Below the pieces are notes generated by a model. It did not search any database, had not been told where the DNA came from, and saw only the letters and a list, made by a program, of their open reading frames with translations. A DNA stretch of 64,000 nt from Cryptomeria japonica (taxonomy: Eukaryota; Streptophyta; Pinopsida; Cupressales; Cupressaceae): the NCBI RefSeq assembly GCF_030272615.1, contig NC_081415.1, positions 366,677,667 through 366,741,666 of the forward strand, given 5' to 3'. Position numbers and translations under genes: made by a program. Of this stretch, positions 1 through 12,352 are shown one piece after another. The stretch's first letter is position 1. Each line of letters begins with the position of its first letter.

Positions 1-3000
1 GTTATGTAATAGCAAATGGACATATGTCAAAATTACAGTTAACTTGACTTCAAATCTTAATAAAATATGAAATATTGAAGATAATGTTACAAAACCAATT
101 GAAAACACTACATATGGATGTTACAAAACCAAATTCAAAATAATCACATTCATATCTATTATAGAAAAAAGTTATGCTATAAAGAGTGAGTATCACTCTT
201 TAAAAATGTTATTTTTTGAAAAAAACTGGTTTTCGAGGGAGATAGAAAAATGAAAGCAAATTGATTCCAAAAATTATGAAAAAAATATTTTTAGAATCTA
301 CATACAAAATGACACAAATCACTAGTTCACATGATCTACAAATTCCTTATGGTTTAAAAGCAATAGGTGTCTGAATCTGAAGTTTTTTTTTTTAAATGAA
401 TATTGTTGTGTCAAAGTTAGCAAAAAAGTGTAACCCACTATTGTCGGTTCATCCCAATGAAAATAAACCAAAATATAATATTTCTACCAACCCCATGTTA
501 GGTTACTTTTATATTTTCCATTTCAAATTCAACCAATGAGAATGGAGGGTAGGTGAAAATAATATAAAATCTTCTTATACAACCAAGTGGAAAGATATTA
601 ATATTTTATTCAAATGTGTTTATACACTCCCACTAATAAATAAAAGTCAACTTTATAAATGAAACATAAGCCATAAATAAATAAATTAAATGGGAAAGTT
701 GAAACCAAAAGCTCATAAATGAATTAAACAGCCAAATAAATATTAAAATCACACAAAATAATTAAACATAAAATATCAAATAATTAAATACTCAAAGCCA
801 ATAAATTAAATACATTAAAATAAGCATTATTAATTATAAAATCACACATCAAGGATCACATAATTAATCTAATCATAATCAAATAAATCAACCATCTCTA
901 AACATACTCACAATACTGAAAAGATCAAACTCACTACTTGACGTGGCTAATTACGCCAAGATGCTAACGACACTTGGTGAACATCTTAGACCTAGAGTAT
1001 GTGAAGGGAACTCATGTCATCTCCAAACCACATAAGCCATTGGAATTAAACACACGCTCAAACATGTGAAGCTAGCTGGAGTCGATGTCTGGTACCTGCA
1101 AAATCCTGCAACCACAAAACAATGATACAACATATGCATATATCTCATAACAAACAAGTGATAGGGAATCGCGACGGAACATCCCGCTTGCAATGAGTGT
1201 TGTGACATTGTCCCTCTCACAAAGACAGTCATACAATAGTCAAACACATCTCATAAACATTTGATCGCATGTAATCATGAAATAGGGCTAGCGTAATCAT
1301 AATCAACATCAAATCCATGATCAACATAATCTATCAATGATCCATCACATAGTAAGCATATGAAAATCAACAAATACATATATTTATCAAATCACATGTT
1401 CATTAATGATAGTATCAACATCCATATAGATCATCAAAATAGCATATGTCCAATAGTGTCTAACATCAATATTAAGTAACTGAAACACATGAGTAATCAT
1501 CACCCAGATCGTCAAATATAGTCTATATAAGTCTATCAAGCATGAAATAAAAGTCAACTCTAGTCAAAATAGGTCAAGTCAATGGTGGACACTACATGAG
1601 GGAGGAGTCTGTAAATGAACTAATGGAAAGTAATTGAAAATAAAAAAGGGAAGTAAGAAGATTTTCTAGAATCCAAAGGACTTTTGACCCCACATGTTTC
1701 TTTATGAAGAGCGAAGTGTAGCACCAAGAGAAGGAGCGGGGTCCAACCAATGGATACCCACTATCCCGCAAGGGAGATTGGAGTGGCAGGAGGATGGTGT
1801 GGGCTAACGGAGTTGGTAGCAAGGTTCCCCACCACCTCGCAGGGTGAAGACATGCATAGGAAATTTTTCATAGGACAAGAGATGTGAGGGATGGAACTTC
1901 CCCAACACCCCACACACTCCAAGGCAATCAAAAAATGGCTGCAGGGCAAGGAAAATGAACATCGCACAAAATAAAAGACACTGCAGGGCAATTAAAATTA
2001 GGGTTTTGAAAGCCTGAGGAAGGGATGGAAGCAAGTGAAAATGTAGCACCATTTATGAAATTCCAGCATCAATGATTGTTCAAAGAATAGGGAACCTCCA
2101 TCGACAATGACAACCGCCTAAATGTGTGTAGGCTATGGAATAGAGATAATGGTGTATTGATGAGGAGCGAATGTTGAATAGTCTGTGACAGGAATAAACC
2201 TCAAAGCATGCTACTAAGGGGAGTGTTCTAAAAAAATTCCTACGAGCATTTTGCAGTAATAGCATCTATTGAATGGGGTTTGTAGGGAAAAATGACTAAA
2301 ATGGATCACATGAGAACTCTTTTAGCAGATTTTGGCCGCAATCCTACTTATCTATTGCCTTGCAAGTGACACTGTTTCACATGTGTTGTAAATGGTGGTT
2401 AATTTTTAAGAGCTTGTGTTCTTTATTTTTTACTTTGAATACTGTGATTGCCTCGACAAACCAATCTAAACCCTCATTTCTTACCGCAATCTGCTTGAAT
2501 GTAATGAATGGCAAACTATGTAAAGTGTTGTTTTGGTTATGTATTTCTACCATTAAATCAAGTATTTCAACAGTGTTAAATGAGAATGAGGAATTATGTA
2601 CATACCCTTACTCATCAATAAGTTGAGGTTACACACATAAGTATAAGGGTAGTTCACATAATGGAAGAAATGTGGGAAATTTTATGTGCTCAGGCAGCGA
2701 TTACCTGCAAATAAGAAAGTGTGATTGCAGATTGAATGAAGTGTGACATATAGCATGGAGTGCTTGTGTTCACCATATTTCACCTCTATCCACGCAATGC
2801 TACCTTCTCCAGTATTGAGTAGAGTTGAGACAAGGAATCAAATCAATATTTTTTAGCATTTCATAGCTTCTCCTTTTCATAATACATTTGGGGAACAAAT
2901 ATACCTGATTGTGAGACTGCACAGAACAAGGTTTCAAAAGCTTCTTGTGGGTATGGGAAGCATAAACTGTGAGATGTAATGGGAAGATTTGAAAAGATGC

Positions 3001-4894
3001 TTAAAGGTCCAACTTGGATGCACTATGAGGAGTGATAGGATTGGTAATTCTAATGACTGATGCACAATTGGCTCTGGCTAAACGAATGTGTTTTTCTCAA
3101 AAATCAACTACATATAAATGTTTGCACATCTATAAATTTTATAGGTGGGGAGCTTTTGAAGCCAAATTTTCAATTATAAATGGGAGAACATAATGATTAT
3201 TATGGTAAGTAAGGGGTCAATTAGGACTAAAATAAAACATTAAAACTAATGGGCGCAAAATATGGAATGCAAGTTTTATGAAAGATAAAATTTCAACTTC
3301 AGAAGGATTGGATACCTTTCTCACTCTGACAATGAAGGAAAACTTTGTGTCATGTAATTTCATAAGTATATAATAATCTCCTATAATGTTCCAAGCAAAT
3401 AGAGGGGGTAGAATATCATTTATGTAAGAGGAGGTTTTTATTTTGACAGAGTTAGAGCTGTCAGGTAGGGATATTGCAAAAGTGTGATGATTTTGTCAAA
3501 TATGAAAATTACTCATGCACAAGAGTGTGAATGCAATTAGTGAAATATTTTTCTAACAAAGGTGAAGTTTTTATTGGAGGAAAAGTATGTAGAGAAAGTG
3601 ACAGGGCAACCATCAGTGTAGAGGGTTTTTTTTAATTTTTAGCAGAGATAAAATGTGGGTTAATAGCAAACAGGACAAAGACCCAAATGGGGAAAAACAT
3701 TTAGTCCAAGATAGAGGGCACAAATACAAAAAATGATAGAACAAGGCAACCAGTGCAAAGATAGAGAAATTGCCAGTTTAGTCTGAGAGAATATGAGTGC
3801 TAAAAATAGGGGTAGTCAAGTATCTAAAGGGCAAATTTTTGTTTTCAGTGAGAAAGAAGATGTGGGCTAAAGGCAGAGACAATAGTGAACTACAAATGAA
3901 AATATTCAATCAAAGGGCAAACTACTAAATGTGAAAAATGATTGTACGAATCTTTTTTTTCAGATTTTCTAGATTTCTTAGGTGTCTCCGTCAGGATCAG
4001 AGTGCAAATTGAAAGTAGAAATGAGGAGAAAAGTGCAGATTTTCAGAATTTAAAATTCAAAAAAGAAGAGGACATGTGTCAATTGCAGAACTCACTCTAG
4101 GGTTTCTTCTAGGAATCTCTTCTTTGTATTTAGTTTGTTTTTCTCCTCATTCAAAAATATTTTGATTTAATTTTGAAAAACATTCTGGAAGCAAGTCTTC
4201 CATGTACAGTATGAAATTAGTGCAGATTAGAGTTATTTTATTTTAGCTTGTAGATGTGTTATGCCTTTGAATAGTTTATAACCAATGTGCTAGCAAGTTT
4301 TATTAGTTTTTTGGAGTTGTCTCCTATATGTATTACTATCATTTTATGAAATAAAATATCAAGGATCCTTTATTTTGTCTCAACAAGTTCTAGTGTTGTC
4401 TTATTTTCAGCTTCTCTTCAAGGAAGAGATTAAATTGCTTATGATAAGATGAGGAGTGATGATGTGTACATGCAGGGTCTTCAAGTATGGCTACAGTGAA
4501 GCTCTAATAGAGGGTGTTAATGTAATGCATTAATTCTTGGAATTGACTTCTTACATGTTGCACTATTTGGATTTAATGTCTATTTGTTGTAGGTTGACTC
4601 TTCTACCCTGAGGAAAGCACTAGTCATGGGGTTTGCACCCAGTTTTCAGAATCATCATCTTATTCTCAATATCATTTCATTTATACTTGTACGAGTAATT
4701 TTAGCATATAAATAAATCCCAATGGTTGCAATAATGATCATAAACTAAGGTTGTAGCCAAAACCAGGAGTTTATTTATCTTTCCTCGATATATTTTCATT
4801 GGGATAATATGTTGTAGCATACAATGTCTGAGCATAAAGTTGTTGTAGGTCATTTAGACATTTTTTAGGGAAACCCACCTTCATTTTGCAGAGC
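1..4894. other. AT-rich DNA without a recognisable gene
   Basis: No stretch here gives a protein I recognise on either strand, and no tRNA, rRNA or tandem array is visible. All open frames are under 90 codons and lack domain motifs. The first 900 bases are very rich in A and T, with many AATTAAAT/AAATAAAT runs like those in the LTRs further right, so old transposon debris is likely. That is inference. Confidence 0.6.
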
Positions 4895-7370
4895 CTAAAG
4901 TGTAGGAGATCTTAGTCTTTTGATTGAATCTTCTTCATTGGCCAAATCCTTTTCTAAGTCTATAGATAAGTTTGTGGCTATTCCTTTAGGATTTAGAGTT
5001 TGTTGATTTGGGAACCAACATGGGGTAGATTTCACCTGACCATAAAAAACTTTGGTGTACGCATCATAAACCATGTCCAATAAATCCATGTGTAGATGGT
5101 GAAATTTCTAGAGGAGATGGTTCATTCTTAGGGTCAAAGTCTAAAGAGTCCCCATCATCATCAAGACATGTTGTGGAAGGCGAGCTTAGAATTGATTTAG
5201 AAGAAGCATGGATAGATGACACACAAGGCTCCTTCAGTTATTCATTCTTAGATTGAGGGATCTTCTACCCATTGAAGGAGGGTGTAAAGTCTAATTCACC
5301 CTAATTCCTTTCTAAGAAAGCATCATTGATATGAAATTGCGTTCTTGATGGAGTCATAGTATTAAAGGGAGATATGTCTCCCCCTTCATCATAAATAAAA
5401 TTATAAGGATTAGCATCGACCTTGATTTTGTGAAGTTTATTGTTATATATTAATTTGATTGTATGATAAAAGGTAGAAGGAAGTACTTTCATAGAATGAA
5501 TCCATGGTCTACCTAAAAAAAATATTATAATTAAAATGGTTGGGCATGACATGAATAGGAGTAGGTAAAGTCATGAGTCCTACTTTGATAGGTAATATAA
5601 CTATATACCAAGTGACTCTCTAGGATAATCATCAAAGTCATGATTGATTTGAATAGAGGAATAATCCCAATTTATCTTATCTAATAAGTTAATACCACAA
5701 ATGTTAAGTGCTAACCCATTATCAATTAATGTACCTCTTATCTCTTGTTCATGAATGCAAGGAGAAATCATAAGGGGGTCATCTCTATTTTTAACCTATA
5801 TAGAAGGCAATTCATCTTGTGAGAATGTAAAATCATTTATTTTAGAAGAAGGATGAGGAAAAAACCTTTTTAAGGCTTGATGGATCAACTTATGGTATGA
5901 AGGTGAAGTTTAAATCAAGTCCCAAAGAGATATCTTAGCTAAGATATCAAGAAACTTCTCAACAAGATTAGGTTCCTTATAAACATGTTTCTTAGGATGA
6001 GAGGGGGAAAGAAGGAAAGTGAGGAGAACATTGGGATATTTATTTTTGACACAAGGATTAAATGTGTGATGTATTTCAAAACCATTTTTTGTTCTAGTTG
6101 TAATTCCATATCATCTTTTTCACAAAGCTATTTTGCAACTTTAATGATATTGGGAGGTTTATTTCGCATAGGCTTCTCATAACTAGAAACATGAATGGTA
6201 TTGATTTGATTAAGCTCTTTGTTCTCCAAGGATACATATTTTTAAGGGAGAGCATCAAGGAAATTACTAATGATTTCATCCTCTTTTTCCAAGGTATCTT
6301 TATGGGTAAGACAAGCTTTAGGAGAAGGAAAAACATAACACATTAATGCTTCATATCTAGTGGGCAATTTATTGAAATAAAAAGAGGGTATGGTATCACC
6401 AGGAACGGTAGCTAAAATATCATCTGCTTGCACCAAATGATAATCATTGGGGGAGGTACATTTTAGGAGAAATATGAACATAATTCTTCAAATATTAATC
6501 CTCAGGAGGGAGATATTTGAAAGAAGTGATCATAACCTCTTCTTGCATCAATGTTCCCTTACTAAAAGGGCCAAATTTAGGAGAGGGTAAATCATAGCTA
6601 TGGAGGAAAAAAATAGCTAAATTGCCATCATATGCATAAAAGGGAACATCATGAACATCTTTATGGGTATGAAAAACTTGGGGAGAAGGGTTAACAATAC
6701 CCATCAATGCTTCATCTCTAGGATAGGTACCATGTATGGAAGGTAAAGTGACATTAAGAAAGTTTTTTATGATATCATCATTTTTTTCTAACACACTCTC
6801 ATGGGAGAGACCATTTTTAGGAGAAAGATAAGCATAAATTTTCAAAACTTCATCCTTAAGAGATAGAGTTTTAAAAGAAGTGTTAATAATTTCTTCTTGC
6901 ACCAAATTATCCTCATGGACAAGAGAAGATTTAGGAGAGGAATTACCACGGTTCATTAGGGCCTTATCTCTAGATTGTAAAGCTTGATAAAGAGGATTGT
7001 CAAAGACATCAAATTATTTTATCACAAAAGATTCTTCATAAATAGGATCGATAGAAGGTAAAGGTTCATAAAGTATATTTTCATGCATGATAGTATCCTT
7101 GTGAGTTTTTTTATATTGAGAAGATGATTTAGAGGTAATGGTGAAGTCATAAAGAGTTTTATACAACATCTCAAGGTCATCACTACTAAATGGCATATGC
7201 ATTATGTTCATTAATCTTTGACAAAAGGATGGCTTGGAGTACTTAGGATAAAGGAAACCATCAAGAGCCTCCTCAAGTTCTTCTCTACTATTTACTTCTT
7301 TGAAAGGATAGTCATCATAAGAAAATGGATTGACAAAGGCATGAAAGTCTTGTAAAGAGTAATGTGACAT
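4895..7370 (-). pseudogene. Decayed Ty3/Gypsy-type relic: repeat-rich ORF followed by aspartic protease
   Basis: Reading leftwards from an ATG at 7370, one frame stays open for long stretches (to 7014, then 6956-6495). Further left the same frame reaches a retropepsin-like motif with the sequence LIDNGLALNIC (Asp codon 5723-5721) and the C-terminal protease block LGRPWIHSMKVLPSTFYH near 5510-5460. The matching block in the two intact Tat copies is LLGRP/KPWIH. The active site reads DNG instead of DSG/DGG. Several stops and at least two frameshifts (around 6490 and between 6240 and 5723) show it is dead. The N-terminal part (7370-6240) is not a Gag I recognise. It contains about six imperfect 40-48-residue modules starting with SPK/SPQ and including a THKD-LEK-D-II-NFL pattern. 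Protease identity is fairly secure; the function of the repeat part is unknown. Confidence 0.6.
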
Positions 7371-8662
7371 TTTTGAAAATAAATCCTAACTATTGCAATG
7401 AAATTATCTAATGTACTAAACCATTTAAATACACAAAATGCATAAAACAAGATTTTTTTTTATTTTTTATTTTAAATAAATCTATTAAATGAATGTATCT
7501 AAATTTGAAAATGATCTAAAACTCAAAATCAAAAATATGCAAATGTAAGAAGAGTCGAGTTATGCTTTAAAAACTAAAAAATGAGCTAACTTTCACATGC
7601 ATCGCATTAAAACGAGGATGAACTCAATAGATACAACCTCAATTTTAATAAGAAGAGGGTTGAATGTTTATTGGAGTCCTATTCCCTTTTTGTTTGAGTT
7701 GAAAATGTAATTGAAAAGATGTAAATTGAATGCCAAAATCTAAGGTAAGAAGGTATATGCATGAAGTAGCAACTTGGACTAATTATGCTAATTGATAATA
7801 AAATAGAAACTTCACAAAATATATAAAAATGGATAAGGAATTTAACTATGTACTTGTGACTAAAATTTGAGGCTACTATGGTAGAACCAAGGCGCGTAGC
7901 ACAGTGATCTTTTAAACTTCTTTCGAAGAATCTGGAATCTGAAACTATCTGGGATTTGTCTACAAAATCTTATGAGAAACACTAAGGACAAGGGCACCCC
8001 TCAGTACCTTGATCTATACAAGGGTGCCCCCACTACTCTGGTCCCTAAAAATCAGGCCTAGATATTGGGAGAAAGTTTGTATTAGCCTCTTGATGCCTTT
8101 TGAGGTATCCAAGCTCTATCGATTAGCTGTAGCTGCATAGAAGAAGCAAGAAAGGGGGTTGTGGATAGGATTTTACCTTAGGTGAAACACTAGGTTTGTA
8201 ATTAACCCTAATTGAAATAGAAATAGAATTGAAAGCGTGTCTTTTGAGGGTAGAGGCAAGACTTGGAATTGTCATGCTTGAATGTAGATGATTATACCTT
8301 CAATAGGTGATGCAATGTTCTTAGGATAAGTCCTCCATGTATTGATGAAATATCATGATAAATTACATAAAATTCATCATGAAATCATAGATAAAACATA
8401 GCATGAAGATGGCTTGATGTAATTTTCTGCTCCTTGAATTATATTTTCTCTTGAGGAAGAAGAATTGCTCTTGAATTGCATAATAATGTTAACATAAGAT
8501 AAGATCATCAAAATGAATTGAGAGGGATACCTTATATTGATAGAAAGGCCATCAAAAGACAAGTCATCGCAAACAAACTTGTAGATGCTCCAATTCAAGA
8601 AATCACCTAATATTGTCAAATTTTCTAGATGAAGCGGTACTCACAGTAAATGTATCCACACA
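7371..8662. other. No recognisable gene
   Basis: The stretch between the Gypsy relic and the RNase H fragment is AT-rich, full of stops on both strands and without motifs I can name. It may be the leader or flank of the relic on its left. Confidence 0.5.
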
Positions 8663-8826
8663 ATGGAAGTTGTATTTAATGGATCATTTACAAATCATGG
8701 AATAATAGCAGACCATTTGTTTATTATGCCACAGGGGGATGCCATCCTAGATTCTTATAGACTAAACTTCTTTTGCACACACAACATAGCATAATATGAA
8801 GCTCTCATCAAGTTCACCTCCGCATA
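8663..8826 (+). pseudogene. Fragment of archaeal-type RNase H (Tat-lineage pol)
   Basis: Translation from 8663 gives MEVVFNGSFTNHG, then a block with SYRLNFFCTHNIA, a TAA, and YEALIKF. This lines up with the start of the archaeal-type RNase H of the two Tat elements in this window (YFDGSYTQHG, SYRLSFPCTNNIAEYE). The first catalytic Asp is replaced by Asn (FNGS for FDGS) and the catalytic Glu codon of IAEYE is a TAA, so the fragment is inactive. Downstream the frame breaks down within about 100 bases. It is the remains of a third Tat-like element, older than the other two. Confidence 0.6.
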
Positions 8827-10932
8827 ATAGTATTATAGGTCTTTAACAATGGTTAAATAACTGGGTATAATACCACAACATAGGGATAGAATATCCTTTC
8901 TAAGTAGCTATCAAACTCATTACTGAAGCTCATTAATCTATCAACCCAAGGACATGGAACTTGAAATGGGTCAACACTATGTGTGAACTAGGAGCTACAT
9001 GGACTTCTGCTAACCTAGGTTGCCTCAATGAAATGTTGGAAACAAGAATTCAAAGGAAAATACAAGTTAACAACCTTTAATAATAATCTATTGATAAAAA
9101 AATAACTGAAATATTATTCAATGAAAGAGTTTTAGTGAGAAAAAAGTAATTACCTTGTTCTACCTTGGCTGCAGGAACAATCAGGGAATGGTATTTTTTT
9201 GGCTACAGAAACAGTTAATAACTAGTTTTGACTAAATTCTTGTCAATGTTATCCCTAAAGAAAACCAATCTAAGACATCCTTCAATAGCTAAAACCCAGA
9301 AAAAAAATCCTTCCTTGGAGCCCTAGAACCCTAAACCCTAAAGGTTTTTACCTTTTTATCCTTCTTGGGCTCTAAGGTTCTAATTCTATGTTGACTGGTT
9401 CGACCAGTCAAATCACTTAAGGAAAATGGTTGAAGTATCTTTTAAGTCATGCAGGGATGGTTCCCCTTTTTGTCTATCATGATATCGTGTCAAAATGGAG
9501 CCCCTCTTTAATTTTTATTTGTTCCATTTTTGTGCAATCACATGATAAGCGATATGGCTAATAAAGCCTTATTGTTGTTTCACAACGATAAGGAAGCTAG
9601 TCCCACCCTTGGTCGCAAAGCAATGAAAGTTATTTGGATGGTAGGACCGACTCATTTTGAAGGCTCTGTGGCAACACAAGTTGCTCAACTAGCAAAGCCA
9701 ACTCATTTTTTTTATGGACCAATCACTATGCGATAGTTGAATAGACAATGTGGGCCCATCTTGGCAATGTAGCAATAGCCGCTTGGTTTTCATAGTTGTA
9801 TAGTGGTCAAGCCTAACTGTCGGGTTGGGCCTGTGATACAGTGAGAGTGTTGGCGAGGATTGTTAGCGTTTGGTGAGGGTTTTCATTGTTTCACCACGGT
9901 CAACCTGCGAAATGGCGAAGGGCCTTTTTGGTGAGACTTCCAAGCAAAGACAAAGCATTTTTTCTGTCTAGCCGAAAGGTCGTGTCTTGCCAAACTTTGG
10001 AATTCATGGGTCCAGGCCACTGCATGGTCGATCTATGGTCATCAAATTTTCATAAAGGCCCAATCGGATGACAATATTTAAACTTTTATTTGGCCCTATG
10101 GGTGTTACATGGGGAGATCTTGCATGTATGCTTTCATGCAATATGGAGGATCTGATGACCGAAATTCAAATGTCTCAGGGCCATTAGAATTTAAATTCTT
10201 TGTCAAGAGTGGTTGCCAACTGGAAGGTCAACAGTCGATTTTTAACCTAGTCAATGCCCTATTTCCAATCAGATTTTAGTCCAACCACCGATATATTTTG
10301 CCATTACTCCAGAAAGCACTCTGCATCTCATTTTTAGACACCACCCATGCCTATTCAATGCGATATAATGACTTTTTTGCTCTGCAAGTATACCCAGACA
10401 CATTCGTGTGCGGAGATTTCCTCTTTTGCAGGGATTTGTACTTCTTTCCAAGAGAGATGGACTTTTATACAGGCGATTTGCATGCTATCATATCTTTTTG
10501 GCAATTTGATCATCCCCTTTTGATTTTTTTGTAACCTAACCCTAGGAGGGGTTAGGGAAATTATAATTTAATTTGAGTTATGCATGAACTATAAAGGCAA
10601 TTTTGTAACCTGTCTTAGGGATCTTCTTTTCTTTTCTATCACAAGAATACATGTTTTTCTGTAATTTGTAAAAATTGTATTTCCTTGCATCAGCAAATTT
10701 ACTTGTTTTGCCTTCTTTCAGTTCTTACAATTTGTGTAATGCTTTTACCTTTTTGATTGGATGCATTCTTGTTTATTTTCCTAAGTTGTATGTGACTATG
10801 TAAATCCCTCTTTGGATGCCATCTGTGAAATATTTTTTCGTTCCTCCTGCCATGTTCCAAGAATTCCAACCTTTACTCACACTTAGGTGGCTAATTAGGA
10901 TAAAAATTTATGTATCCTTTGAGTAGTTTTAT
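8827..10932. other. No recognisable gene; short telomere-like motif
   Basis: Open frames here (for example 9530-9736 and 9886-10071, plus) have no motif I recognise and are not supported as genes. At 9327-9342 there are just over two copies of CCCTAAA, the plant telomere/telo-box unit; it is too short to be a telomere relic and may be a chance or promoter-type motif. The stretch is somewhat less AT-rich between 9770 and 10500 than its surroundings. Confidence 0.5.
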
Positions 10933-11011
10933 TGATGTTATGTGCAGTTATAGGCAGGTGTGATATTGGAAAAAGGTGAATGAATGAGATCTAGAGGAAA
11001 TATTTTTTTCT

Positions 11012-11440
11012 TGTTGAAATGTGGCGACTGATCAGCAAAGTACTGTACACTCAGCATGTATCCTTGCCGAGGTCTGAGGCCGAGTTGGGCCCTGAGTAGG
11101 GGTTCGAGGGCGGCAGCCCCCGAGAAAAAAAATTTTGCCGTTTTTCGTTGATGAAAACCGACATTGTAATAAAACCCTAAAAAGGCCGACTTTGTTTGTT
11201 GCCCTAAAAACGCATGTTATAAGCGGCTGGGATGCTTAAGGCATTGGAAGGTTGATGTACTATTTTTGTTGGACAATAAGAAAGATTGGACGGCTGTGTA
11301 TGTGGACGTAACCCATTCTGGGTGAACCATGTTAAATCTCTGTGTTATCTGTGTCCTGTTTTATTTCTTTATCTTTTGTATTTAAATCTGCATATAATTG
11401 TTAGTTCATATTTGCTTCAGATCTGCTTGAAACCCTAACA
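11012..11440 (+). repeat. Copia-F 5' LTR
   Basis: It starts TGTTGAAATG and ends CTAACA. It is 429 bp long and matches 15553-16015 throughout, except for a 34-bp tandem duplication present only in the right copy and many substitutions. Confidence 0.92.
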
Positions 11441-11442
11441 AT

Positions 11443-11454
11443 TGGTATCAAAGC
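11443..11454 (+). promoter_or_regulatory. Copia-F primer-binding site (initiator tRNA-Met type)
   Basis: TGGTATCAAAGC lies 2 bases after the LTR. It differs by one base from TGGTATCAGAGC, the usual plant Copia site complementary to the 3' end of initiator tRNA-Met. Confidence 0.85.
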
Positions 11455-11500
11455 AAGTTTTTCTATAAATTGGCAGGACTTTCAGATTTGAGTGGGAGCA

Positions 11501-12350
11501 ATGGAGGATTCCAAATTCAAGGTTGAAAAGTTTAACGGCCAGAATTATCAGTTATGGAAAATGCAGATGGAGGATTACCTATATCAAAAGGATTTGTGGC
11601 AGCCATTGGAAGGAAAGGCAAAGAAACCGACCACAATATCAGATGAAGAGTGGGACATTCTAGATAGAAAGGCACTGGGATCCATTCGATTGTGCCTTGC
11701 GTCGTCTGTAGCATTCAATATAACAGAAGCAAAAATGACTGTTGATTTCATGGCAACATTGGCTAAGCTGTATGAGAAACCCTCGGCTTCGAATAAGGTA
11801 TTTCTTATGAAGCGTTTGTTTAATTTGAAAATGAGTGAGGGAGGATCTGTAGCAAAGCACTTAAATGAATTTAATACAATTACCAGTCAATTGTCTTCGG
11901 TAAAAATTACCTTTGCAGAAGAGGTTAGGGCTCTCTTGATTTTATGTTCTTTGCCAGAAAGCTGGAATAGCTTGGTTATGGCTGTAAGTAACTCTGTCTC
12001 TGGTAAAAATACTTTGGTATTTGATGATATTGTTGGTGTTATCCTAAGCGAGGAAATGCGAAGGAAAAGCACAGGTGAGACTCCAACATCATCGGGTAGT
12101 GTTTTGAATGTGGAGAACAGAGGAAGATCAAAGGAAAGAGGAAAAGGCCTTGGGAATGAGAAGTCACGAGGGAAGTCAAAGAAAGGACGCTCTTAATCTA
12201 GAGGAAAGAAAGATTGCTGGTATTGCGGAAAGCCTGGTCATCTAAAGAAAGATTGTTGGTCTCAGAAAAACAAAGAAGGAGACAAAAATGAAAATGACAG
12301 TAAGGAAGCTAATATTGCAAGTAATACTTTACAAGATTCTTTAATCTTAT
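11501..12350 (+). pseudogene. gag: Copia-F Gag with zinc knuckle
   Basis: The ATG at 11501 opens MEDSKFKVEKFNG, followed by NYQLWKMQMEDYL, the usual start of plant Copia Gag. Blocks of the UBN2/Gag family follow (KLYEKPSASNKVFLMKRL, SLPESWNSL). A TAA at 12194-12196 interrupts the frame just before the nucleocapsid knuckle. In the same frame the knuckle reads CWYCGKPGHLKKDC (Cys codons 12215, 12224 and 12254, His codon 12239; CX2CX4HX4C). The stretch before it is Lys/Arg/Gly-rich, as expected for RNA binding. Gag packages element RNA in virus-like particles; here it is truncated and lacks its knuckle. Identity is secure. Confidence 0.9.
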
Positions 12351-12352
12351 GT

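Noticed and set aside
9530-10071. Two plus-strand ORFs of 68 and 61 codons
   Set aside because: No motif, no matching frame beyond, and no context that would make a gene likely.
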